Of a stretch of DNA of 64,000 nt, positions 51,779-60,864 are shown piece by piece (position 1 is the first letter of the stretch; every line of letters begins with the position of its first letter). This DNA is from Blastomussa wellsi (Eukaryota > Cnidaria > Anthozoa > Scleractinia > Plerogyridae): NCBI GenBank assembly GCA_947652115.1, contig OX393564.1, positions 14,422,416 to 14,486,415 of the forward strand. Direction: 5' to 3'. The notes under the pieces are model-generated. The model was given only the letters and a program-made list of their open reading frames with translations, was not told the origin of the DNA and did no database searches. A program made the position numbers and the translations under genes.

Positions 51779-52775
51779 ATGGACGCCAAACTCGCAAAGA
51801 TATACTACGGCCCGGGGGGCTATTGGAAAGGCCTTGCCGCTATCAAAAAATTATCCGAGGCCGCCAAGGTACCAGAAGACACCGCAAAAAAGTGGCTGGT
51901 CAAGCAAGCCCTCTGGCAGATATACCTGCCCGCCCCGAGGCGCATTCCTCGACCGAAATTCGACGTGCCCACACCCAACGCGGTTCACCAGGCGGACCTT
52001 CTTTTTTTGCCTCACGAAAAACTGCCCCGCGCGTGCAAAGTTTTCAAATTCGCGCTGACCGTCGTCGACGTGGCCAGCCGCTACAAAGAGGCGGAACCCT
52101 TGACTTCGAAAAATTCTGATGAGGTCGCTCATGCCTTTCAGAAGATTTACAAGCGCTCACCTTTGAAATGGCCAAAACTGCTGCAGGTTGACCCCGGGCG
52201 CGAATTCATGGGCGCCGTCTCAAAAGAAATGGAAAACCACAAAACCAATATCCGGCGCGGGCGGGTTGAGATTCACCGCGACCAGGCCATTGTTGAACGT
52301 TTCAACCGCACCCTTGCCGAGGGGCTTGTTCGAGCACCAGTACGCCGTGGAAATGCGTCTGCCAGAGGACGAGCGCTCCACTGCGTGGGTGAAAAGACTT
52401 CCTGCAGTTGTTGCCGCTTTGAACAAAGAAAAAACTCGGCTGACGGGGAAAACACCTGCGGAAGCGATCAAAGAGAAAGCTGTTTCTGCGCAACCCGCCA
52501 CTCCTTATTTTCGGCCAGTTGGGAAGGCCGAAAAAATCCTCCCCTCTCTTGTCCAAGTTCGCTATCTCTACTATCCGGGTGAGTTGGAAGGAGGCGCAAG
52601 AAGGGCCACAGATCCGATCTGGTCTTTGAAAGTTTACAACATAGAAAGAGTTTTTATCAAACCACATCAACCCGTTCTCTACTATTTGCACGACGGGCCC
52701 AAGCGCGGCTTTGTGCGTGAAGAGCTGCTGGTTGTCCCTCCAAACACCACTCTTCCTCCGTCTGACGTCTCCTAA
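51779..52775 (+). pseudogene. Polinton integrase, frameshifted
   Basis: Retroviral-like DDE integrase that inserts the element. MDAKLAKIYYGPGGYWKGL opens it. The DDE residues are in HQADLLFLP, QVDPGREFMG and IVERFNRTL. After the Glu the frame shifts near 52318, and the rest (GLFEHQYAVEMRLPEDE, TPYFRPVGKAEKILPSLVQV, YNIERVFIKPHQPVLYYL) is read in a second frame up to the stop at 52775. The last part resembles the chromodomain-like tail of this family. It ends tail-to-tail with PolB, with a 4-nt overlap. Confidence 0.87.
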
Positions 52776-53287
52776 ATGTGAAATTCGGTTGGTTCAGTGT
52801 GTATCCCGTCGGGCAGCACCCACCTTTTGTCGTAATAAGCGCTCAGCCCCAGTTTCTGCTGCTCATAAGTGACCATCCGGCCGTCCCGCATCCTGAAACC
52901 TCTGTTTTTTGCAATGTCCTTGCTGCCTTCCAAAGATGCCTTGAAACGCTGCCAAGTTATCTCGTTTTGCTTCTTCGACATTCCTTTCGTGCTGAACTTC
53001 TTTTTTTTGCTGGGTTCGTCGACGAAATAACACTTTGAGCAGAGCACGATCATCCGGCTGCCCACGCACTCGAGTTTGAAGAGCCCGGGGGTGCGGCCGC
53101 TCCATTTGTCCCAAGCCAGCCACTTTTTCTTCTGCGTCTCGAATTCCGCTTGCAGCTCCGGCCTGACAAGGTCTTCGAGACGCTCACCAGAGATGGCCAT
53201 GTAGTTGCTGTCTGTGTCCATCTGGATCAGCTCAAAATCTCTTCTGTCGAAATACCTGTCGAGGAAGTCGTAATAGAATTCCAGCAT
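52772..53287 (-). pseudogene. Polinton DNA polymerase B, C-terminal part
   Basis: Holds motif C, LIQMDTDSNYMA (catalytic DTDS), then the thumb-like region ending WVLPDGIHTEPTEFHI at the stop. Together with the two preceding segments this gives the expected order Exo-A-B-C of a protein-primed-type family B polymerase. Confidence 0.88.
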
Positions 53288-54249
53288 CCGCAGCTTGGCC
53301 AGCTGATAGACAGCGATTCCAACCTGAAACGGCGTCTGATTGTGATCCTTGGCTTCCGGCTTTCCAGCTCATACGCCTGCCCAATCTCATCTAGATCAGA
53401 GAAATACGCGCTTCGCAAGGCTCTGTCGACCACCTTCTCATCTTTGGTGTAAATAATGTTTGTTTGCCGCTCCAAGGCTTCGATTAGCTTCCCGTAACCG
53501 CTGTTCCCCAGCAGCTTGAACACCTCGGCCAGCAGCCCCTTGCTTTTTTCCACGTCTCCTGTCCGTCGCGCCTCGGTCACCTGCTCCACGAACCAGGGAA
53601 AGATCTTGGCCGGTTGGTAGTCGATTGACCGATGGACAAGTGTGATCACTGCCCCGTGGTCCACATACCAACGCAGCAGAGGGGCGAACAGCAACAGTCT
53701 CTCTGCGGACAGTGCACCCACGAGTTTTTTCCCGTGTCCGCGTTTTCTGCCTGTACGTCGCAAGTAATCAAGCATATGCTCCGGGACAACTTCTTTCGGC
53801 GCCTTTTTGTTGTAGAAGAACGGGCACATTTCCTCGAACTTTGGACGCAAGGGCGCCGGAATCTCTATATCGACTTCGGCAAATCCGAACCATTTTCCTT
53901 CTTTGAGCCTGTGCGTTAGCACTGGCGCTGCGGCCTCTTGGTTGTCGTAGTGCACGACCCTTTCCTTTCCGCAAGGCATTTCTCTGAGCATGGTCGAAAG
54001 ATAGAGGGCGTTGGCGTCGTAACCCAAGATGTTTTTGCACAGACAGGATGCTTCGAATTGGTGCGATCTTATCTTTGTCACCCCGACTTCGTGGTAACGC
54101 GTGAACACGAGGCTCGGGCCTCCAACCACAGCTTCTTTCAACATCTGGTACGCTTCTTCGCCTGGACTCCAGAGATCCGCACCTTTCTCGACCGCTCCCC
54201 GGAGTAAGTAATGCAAACTCACACCCGGGACGCTGACCGCGTCTTTCAA
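53227..54249 (-). pseudogene. Polinton DNA polymerase B, palm part
   Basis: Continuation of PolB in a shifted frame. KDAVSVPGVSLHYLLRG is the start of the polymerase domain. Motif A is ILGYDANALYLS and motif B is VFKLLGNSGYGKLIE. Good sequence runs to about 53330; after that the frame is wrong and ends at 53227. Confidence 0.88.
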
Positions 54250-56438
54250 GATGTCGATTCCTTTTCAGTGTAGAAGGCCCGCGTCTTTTCTAAAGCCTCA
54301 AGACCTTGAGCCACGTCAAGATTGTTGTAGTAGCGCAGCCATTCCGCGAAGGTGCGCATGCCCTTTTCTTTGAACAGACGCTTACACCCCTCCCATTCAT
54401 CTCTCATGAGCACGTGGTCGCCCTTCGGACGTGAGTACCACGCTGGGTAGTCTGGGAGCCCTGGATAGTCGAGCTTTTGGGGCGAGTCGAACCACTCGTA
54501 CGGAAGCCACGATTTCTCTGATGCACATTCGTAGGCTTTCACCCACTTTTCGTAGCTGGTCCCCGGGCCAAGATAGTTTATTATGTCAAGGAAACGGAAG
54601 CCCAAGGTGAGCAAGAACATTATCTTGTTCCCATTTTTTGCCACTCTAACTTTGCCGGTTGTTTCAGCAGGCCGCTCCGCAAAGTGGCTTTTGATCAGGT
54701 TTAGATCGTAACTGCCTGAGTTGAACCCGAGGACTGGCACCTGGTTGCACCATTCATCAATTTTTTGCCGCTGCGCTTTCGGAAGCAGGCCCACGTCTTC
54801 TGGCATAAACTCCGCCCTTACTTGGGCCCGGATGTTTTTCCCGCGTCTCTCCAGCTCTTCCATAAACTTGCGAACCAGCTCAGCGGGGTCTCTTTCGCAG
54901 ATGTGGGTGGGCTCTCTGTCGAGAATGTCGCTGATGCTCACCGAGATTGCCACGTGCGCGTTCTCGATCTTTAGCGTGGCCGTGGGCTCCTTCCGCTGAT
55001 TATTGTCGCCGTACGTTTCGAAATCGTACAAGATCGCGTGCGGGTAGCTTTTTGTTTTGGCCTGCGGGGGGTCGGCGTCGATTTCCCCAACTTCACACGC
55101 CCAAGCCTCGATAACGCGGTAGCTGGCCTTCCGGAGCGCTGCTGTGCGTCTTCTTGTGGCTAAGAACCTGTCTTCGCGTGTTTGGTCGTTATGGGCAATG
55201 ATTTTGTCGCGATCGTGTGGGAAACATTTTCGGCACCCGTGCCAGTGGCAGCCGTGGTATTGAAATATTGTCTTGGTTTCAGGGGTGAAACCGTCAACTG
55301 GGGCTCGCTCAACCCACCTCTCACCTCCGTGACCACACATTGCGTGGTGGATGTGAATTTTCCGCCGCTTGGCTTCATGGTCAAGCCACCGAAGCGATTC
55401 TTTGGAAGCAGGATTGTTTGGATAAAAAGCCTTCTCGAAAGCTGTCTGCGGGGCTTCGACTTTTTCGCCCGGGCAATCGATTATCGTATTCCCTTGGGCA
55501 CACCTTTCGGCATGCCGTTGAAGATTACAAGCTTGTGTGAATCTCGCACGGCAATGAACACAAGCATACACTTTCGCAAGCTTTGCTATGTCTTTTATGA
55601 CAAAGGCATGCCCCTCGCAAATGCCGATTGTCAGAATGTTTGTCAGCTTGGCCGGCGGGTTTCTTCTAAGATGCCAAACCACTTCGCCGGCTTCTCCCCG
55701 CTCAGGCCCATAAACCTTGATACCGAGCCAATCTGAAAAACCGACTCCCTTATTAAGATGCCTTTCAACCTCATCTAATTCATCAAGAGATGTTTTTGGG
55801 CAGTTGTTTGGTGCAGTTTGGAGTTTGAAGAAACTCTTGGCAAGATCACGAGCTGCTGCTGTACTTCGGTCAGGCCGGGCTCCTCGGTGTACAGCAATAC
55901 AACGCCAGAGACACAAGTTGTCCTGGTAGGTGTCCAGCGCCACCGTTGGACCAGCACGGCCACGAGCAAGGTTACGCAGCCAGTCTGGCAAGGGGCCTGT
56001 GCCCAACAAAGGCTGGCGGTCAAGCACAACCTTCACAAAGACATCAGAAAAGCCCCAGAACGCCCACTTTGTGTCCGGTCTTTCGACGTTATCAATTTCA
56101 AGACGCGCCTCCTCCTTTTCATTCAACCATTTTTCCGCTTCAGACAGGTGGTTTATCCAAGGCGAGCCCCCGGAGTTTTTATAAAACAACATCAGCGATC
56201 CATCCTCGACGTTTTTCAACGAATAAAAATATATGTGCCTCACATACATGGATGTGTTAACGCTCTCTCGAATCTTTTTCATGAAAAAATCTGTGAGGTT
56301 TTTGTCATGTCCTTTGACCGACCATCTTATGAAACGTCTCCCTTTTTTCGTTATTCCCTCATCCAGAGGTTTTGTAAAGAACCGTTCAAGGGTTAGTCGG
56401 TAGTTCTCCTTCCTCCTGCTGGGGAGGGACTGGATCAA
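54246..56438 (-). pseudogene. Polinton DNA polymerase B, N-terminal and exonuclease part
   Basis: 730 codons. Residues 165-285 contain an OTU-like Cys/His arrangement (DNLCLWRCIAVHRG … EGHAFVIKDI). A C2H2 finger lies at 292-313 (CVHCRARFTQACNLQRHAERC type). An endonuclease-like YHGCHWHGCRKC follows at 394-405. The 3'-5' exonuclease has Exo I YDFETYGD (471-478), Exo II GFNSGSYDLNLI (571-582) and Exo III YNNLDVAQGLE (704-714). The first codon of the frame is TTG; the first ATG is at residue 53. The TIR leader ORF overlaps it in another frame, so the true N-terminus probably lies in that leader. A frameshift near 54247 separates it from the palm part. Confidence 0.88.
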
Positions 56439-56697
56439 ACGTTTTTAGGATTCTTTCCATTTTTCTTGCCCCTCTTTGCCTTGGGGGCGCTCTTGGACGG
56501 TATGGTTTTGGAAGAAGAGGTTTGGGCTGACGCTCTTGGTCTTTAGGGGGAATGCGCTCATCAAGCACATTCTGAACAATCTTTCTTGCTGCGGGCACGT
56601 TTTCTGCAAGTAATTTTTCTAAATACTGCAATGTTGCTGGATCAATTTCCGCAAGTTCTTGTTCTAAATTCTGCAACGTTGCTGGATCAATTTCCAT
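56386..56697 (-). CDS. TIR leader ORF overlapping PolB (right)
   Basis: 103 residues. The first ~49 are the same duplicated acidic leader as at 42217 (EIDPATLQNLEQELA…). After the TIR border it continues into a Pro/Arg/Lys-rich linker (PKPLLPKPYRPRAPPRQRGARK) and stops at 56386, overlapping the PolB frame by 53 nt. It is probably the N-terminus of PolB, separated by an indel or by programmed frameshifting. Confidence 0.65.
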   Translation of the reverse strand: MEIDPATLQNLEQELAEIDPATLQYLEKLLAENVPAARKIVQNVLDERIPPKDQERQPKPLLPKPYRPRAPPRQRGARKMERILKTFDPVPPQQEEGELPTNP

Positions 56698-56734
56698 TTC
56701 GGCAACTTTGTTATAATGTCAGGTGTCCAATTCT

Positions 56735-57016
56735 TTAATTGGTTGACATAAGCTCGTGCAAAACAAGCTCAAAATTTTTCTTCGCTTGTTTTTGTTTGCG
56801 AATCAGCCGATGTTTAAGCGTGCTCCCGCCGCATGAAAGGCATAGACGGTAATCGCACAAAACCCCAACGCCACAGCTGCGACATGGGGCAGGCTTTTTC
56901 ATTCCTCTTTTGAGTTGATAGTTATGCTGGCCGCAATATGCGCCGGCACACTTTTTTCCGCAATTCTCTTTCCGATTTCGCATTAACCATGCGCAGTTGT
57001 TTGCTCCACGAACCAT
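56735..57016 (-). CDS. TIR-borne Polinton zinc-finger protein, right copy
   Basis: Second copy of the gene at 41898-42179, facing inward, with one residue changed (Val to Ala after C23). Cys/His clusters as in the left copy. Both frames are intact. Confidence 0.75.
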   Translation of the reverse strand: MVRGANNCAWLMRNRKENCGKKCAGAYCGQHNYQLKRGMKKPAPCRSCGVGVLCDYRLCLSCGGSTLKHRLIRKQKQAKKNFELVLHELMSTN

Positions 57017-57182
57017 TGTGTTGTTGGCAAAGTATAACACTTGGTGTCGTTTCTTTCAAATAGGTGAGCCCGCTGTTGTAACAAAGGGAAATAATTCTGT
57101 GACATAACCTGTCACGCCCTTTGTTATTATTTGCTTTCGCACACACAGGTTGTTGTCAATCGGTTGATGATTCTCCTTCATA

Positions 57183-57314
57183 AGTAGTAATAAAGGAATT
57201 TAATTAATACAACCGAAGAAGTCACACTCAATAATACCCCGAGTCCCCTGGGACGAGGGGTATTATTGAGTGTGACGGATGAGGTGGTATTAATTAAATT
57301 CCTTTATTACTACT
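57183..57314. repeat. Right terminal palindrome with longer hairpin
   Basis: Same outer arms as the left end. The inner arms are TCACACTCAATAATACCCC and GGGGTATTATTGAGTGTGA around GAGTCCCCTGGGACGA, giving a nearly perfect hairpin lacking at the left end. Confidence 0.88.
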
Positions 57315-57790
57315 CAAGTAGTAAAGCACGCTTCCCTGGGCCGTGACCGATCAGAATCGAGTATGTAGATCATGTGACCGCTCTCGACCAATGAGAAGGC
57401 CGGATTTCATCCGAGATGGCCGAATGCAAATAAAGGCCTGTGATATGCCGAGAAACAATGGAAAACGCTGCTACTCCCCGCCATGTTGGATTTTTGGGCG
57501 CTAGAGGCCGCCATTTTGGATCTGCCGGTCGCCATCTTGGATTTTGAAACCGGAAATGGGAAAAATCACGCGACAACCGGAAATGGAATGTCGATTCAAT
57601 TTTTATTTAACAACAGCAAGAATGATAAAAACAATTACGGAAAAAGACATCGAGATCCTTAATGCCATGGTAACGGCTGCCATGTTTAAGTAAACTGATC
57701 AGTCACATCGTTCGTGAACTACTGATCCGTGAAACAAACAGAAAATAACATGAATGATCGACAGAATTTACTTCCACGACTAAAAATTGA
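57315..57790. other. Host flank with YY1-like sites
   Basis: It begins with the target duplication. Three CCGCCATNTTGGA-like words on the + strand at 57478-57489, 57508-57520 and 57530-57540 match the YY1 consensus (GCCGCCATNTTGG). ATTTGCAT-like and AAATAAAGG words occur near 57425. It may be a promoter or a repeat remnant; no transcript start can be fixed. Confidence 0.4.
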
Positions 57791-58003
57791 CTAAAAGATA
57801 ACAGATCTCGCAATTTCATGATCATGAAATCGTAAATGTTCCAGACTGTCAAGATCCTCAGCGTAGCTAAATTTGAGTTTGGGTTTCTGTATTGGAATCA
57901 TCCGATGCCAAAAGTGTTTGAAGACTTTGTACACCATTTTGTCTCCGGATTCTTTGTATGTGTTCCAGTGTTGTAATAGCTCCACCATGGCCGTGACGCC
58001 CAA
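57791..58003 (-). other. Open frame of unknown nature
   Basis: A 70-codon frame, with a possible in-frame extension to about 58020 (HDDRLGVTAMVELLQHW…). It ends at FHDHEIARSVIF. The composition is protein-like (Trp, His, Lys), and the first part loosely recalls the end of a death-fold helix bundle. I do not recognise it; it may be an exon of a minus-strand gene or gene remnant. Confidence 0.3.
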
Positions 58004-58094
58004 CCGATCATCATGGCAGTGCCCAACAGTTTGACCGCGCCGAAATTATAATTTCATCGCCCTCACAACACACACATACTCACTCAGCACACAC

Positions 58095-58350
58095 AAATGA
58101 ATACGCCAAGACTTAATTAAATCGGTACGGATTGGTTACCGCCCGACACGCTAGCTACTTAGGTTTTGAATCTCCCAAATATGCACACATCGATTCTCAT
58201 AACATTTGAAAAATAATTACCGTGGAATTCAAACTTGCTGGCTTCCATCGATGTTGTTAAAGATTTCGAAGGAGCTTATACATAATCATCTCCCTCCAGC
58301 TCGTCGGTGAATTCTGTCAAGTAATCACTCAGAGTAAGAAATTAAATTGC
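58095..58350. repeat. Duplicated segment, copy 1
   Basis: Matches 58640-58865 (AAATCGGTACGGATTG, TACCGCCCGACACGCTAGCT, CTCATAACATTTGAAAAATA, TACATAATCATCTCCCTCCA). On the minus strand, 58350-58280 encodes SDYLTEFTDELEGDDYV before a stop. Confidence 0.7.
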
Positions 58351-58639
58351 TTTAAACATGAAATCAACGAGCCGCTGCTCCTCTTGCTCTTACAAATCGT
58401 AAAAATAATCTTGACGAAGGGAAACAAAATAAAAGGCACTCAGACCAAACTCCGTTGCCAAAGGGAGCGAAATGTAAAGAATCCAAAGCCGCCAATCTAC
58501 GTTCAACGAGAAAAAAATACTTTTAAACCTATCAAAAACCGATCACCATCAAACTCGTTCGAATGATGTCAATTTCAAGGTTTTTCCGAGAAATGACATT
58601 CCCAGTTCTCGATCGGAAATTTCACTCGCACAAACAAAC

Positions 58640-58925
58640 AAACACAGACTTAAATAAATCGGTACGGATTGATTACCGCCCGACACGCTAGCTACTTAGG
58701 TTTGGAATCTCACACACGTCCATTCTCATAACATTTGAAAAATAATTAAACACAAACATGACCGTGGAGGCGTACATCGATGTTTTTAAAGATTTCTATG
58801 TGGCTTGTACATAATCATCTCCCTCCAACTCTTCCATGAATTTTGTAAAGTAATCACTCGATGTCTTGCTTAAGTAGAAATGCGGGGGATCCAAGCCACC
58901 AATCTGCGTTCAATGAGAAAAAAAA
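58640..58925 (-). repeat. Duplicated segment, copy 2, with an exon-like frame
   Basis: On the minus strand an AG acceptor (…GAACGCAG) at about 58908 is followed by IGGLDPPHFYLSKTSSDYFT and then KFMEELEGDDYVQAT, with a stop near 58805. Copy 1 keeps the last ~17 codons with conservative changes. That pattern looks like a duplicated terminal exon or gene end, possibly of a multi-copy family. Confidence 0.45.
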
Positions 58926-59290
58926 CAGTGAGCTATCTCCTTCGATGTCCATATTTTAGCGGGAAGTGGTGGTCGCGGAAACGCGGGAAATGGCCCGGGA
59001 AATGTAAGAGCGTGAGAATCTGCGCCTCTGTAATGACCGGTCAGTGGTAGCTACACACTTCGTGTAAAGAACATGGACTGAAATCTACATCATGCAGGCC
59101 TTGAGCTCGATGAAACGTGCGTGAGGGACCGATCGTTTATTACGTCGCAGTGGGGGGCGGTGGTTTTGGAGGGGGTTTCAATTTTGCAACATGCTCCATT
59201 TTGGGGGATACATTTTTATCTTGCAAGAAACGTGAGGGGGGTCAAATTTTATGACACAGCAATGGAAGTCTAAAACGTTTTACAACTGGG
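58926..59290. other. Stretch with no recognised feature
   Basis: GC-rich patches (GGGGGGCGGTGGTTTTGGAG near 59152) but no frame, repeat pair or RNA could be supported. Confidence 0.4.
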
Positions 59291-59505
59291 ACGATCCTAG
59301 CCTTGTTACCTTTCAGAATACAGGAAATGGCATCTTAGAGGCATGTTTGCCGTGTGGGAGTGTGAGGACATTATACGATTCAGAATATCTTTAAAGTGAG
59401 GAAAATATTTGGTCGCTCTAGCATCACGAGGAAGGCTGTTCCACAATTGAGCCCCGCTGTAGCAGAAGCTACGTTTAAGGAAGTCAGGTGTGGGCTTAGG
59501 TAGAG

Positions 59506-60816
59506 CTAATCTCTGTCTCTGAGTTCGTATTCTGTATTGAATGGTATAAACAAATCTTTTAAGTACTGTGGCATTAGCTTATTCAAGGTTTTAAACATTA
59601 GTTTCGCTTTTTGTTTTTTCCGTCTGTAGTCAAAATAAGGTTCGATTAAAGCTCTATATATCAAAATAGCCGTCTCATCACAGATGAACGGCCTAAGCCT
59701 TTTAAGTGCTCCTATACCAGAGGAAACAACCCTTGCTGTCTCGTTAATATGCTGAGACCAGGAGAGATTTTGGTCGATATGGATCCCCAGTGACTTAGTG
59801 TGCCGAACCCTATTTATCAGCTCACCTTCGATATCAATGTTAATTGACTGATTTAGCGTATTTGCGAGCCTCTGGCGCGAGCCTATTAACATTAATTCAG
59901 TTTTAGCTACGTTAAGGGTAAGTTTATTTGCGGTCAGCCAATTAAGCAGGTTCGCAAGTTCGTCTTTAATTGCAGCCTCAAGTTGTGGTAAACTAGTGTC
60001 CGCAGTGCTGATACCTGTATCGTCAGCGTACATCCGTGGTAATGCCTTGCTAAGACAGTTTGGCAGGTCGTTAATATATATTACAAACAGAAGAAGTCCA
60101 ATCAAACTTCCCTGTGGAACTTCACAGGTTACAGCACGGGCGCCAGAAAGCTCACCATTGACTAATCACTTTTGTTGACGATCACTAAGATATGATTCAA
60201 ACAATTTTAAGGCTTTATAATCAACTCCATAGCTAGCTAGCTTCCGTAAAAGGATGTTGTGATCAATCGTATCTAAAGCTTTCTTTAAATCAATAAATAC
60301 TACGCCATTAATCATGCCATTATCTATGTTAACAGACCAACTGTTTGTAGCTTCAAGGAGGGAGGTAAGTGTGCTATGGAGAGATCTAAACCCAGATTGA
60401 CAGTTCGCTAAGAGAGAATTATCGTAAAGATACTTATAAAATTGATCATAAATGACCCTTTCAAAAATCTTCGCGACTACAGAAATAACTGAAATTGGAC
60501 GATAGTTGTTAATGTTCTGTCTTTTTCCCTTCTTGAAGATCGGCGTAACTCTGGCTTGTTTCCATTCTAAAGGAACAATGCCGGTAGCAATCGACTGATT
60601 GAACATATTTGCCAGTGATGGTGCAAGAGTATCTGCCGCTATTTTAAGAATCTCAGGTGGCAAGTTGTCCAGGCCAGTCGCTTTCTTAACATCTAATTTT
60701 CTAAGCAATTTTAGGACTTCCTTTGTACTACATTTAGCAAAAGAGAAAGTCTGATTTGAAGGAGTCATATAACTTTCCGGTTGTGTTTCGGTCGGCGGGA
60801 TTCTTCTGGGGTCCAA
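59506..60816 (-). pseudogene. LINE reverse transcriptase domain, with nonsense codon
   Basis: 60816-60166 holds ARVTPIFKKGKRQNINNYRP, SGFRSLHSTLTSLLE and FIDLKKALDTIDHN (motif A). After a TGA at 60166-60168 the same frame goes on with CEVPQGSLIGLLLFVIYIND, MYADDTGIST (motif C, YADD) and LGIHIDQNLSWSQHI. It ends at 59506 by frame change before the GAQLWNSLP block. The catalytic aspartates are intact. Confidence 0.87.
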
Positions 60817-60864
60817 CGTTTGAGAAATGGCAATTAAATGCCTCTGCCATTTCAGATGCAGAGG

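Larger units (their letters stand above)
41638..57314. mobile_element. Polinton/Maverick, complete copy with broken genes
   Basis: A 15.7-kb virus-like DNA transposon. Terminal inverted repeats are 41638-42364 and 56550-57314. The flanks share TCAAGTA (41632-41638 and 57314-57320), which contains the expected 6-bp target duplication. It encodes the diagnostic Polinton set: protein-primed DNA polymerase B, retroviral-like integrase, packaging ATPase, double-jelly-roll major capsid protein and minor capsid protein, plus several conserved accessory proteins. No adenain-like protease was recognised. At least five genes contain frameshifts or stops, so this copy cannot work by itself as read. It lies downstream of the coiled-coil gene's last visible exon, probably in an intron. 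Confidence 0.96.
56550..57314 (-). repeat. Polinton right terminal inverted repeat
   Basis: 765 bp. The 38-bp excess over the left TIR lies within the outer palindrome, which has a longer hairpin here. Confidence 0.93.

Noticed and set aside
57370..57576. 68-codon frame with PRWRP/PKWRP repeats as a small protein
   Set aside because: The repeats are the reverse reading of the three YY1-like words; no other coding evidence.
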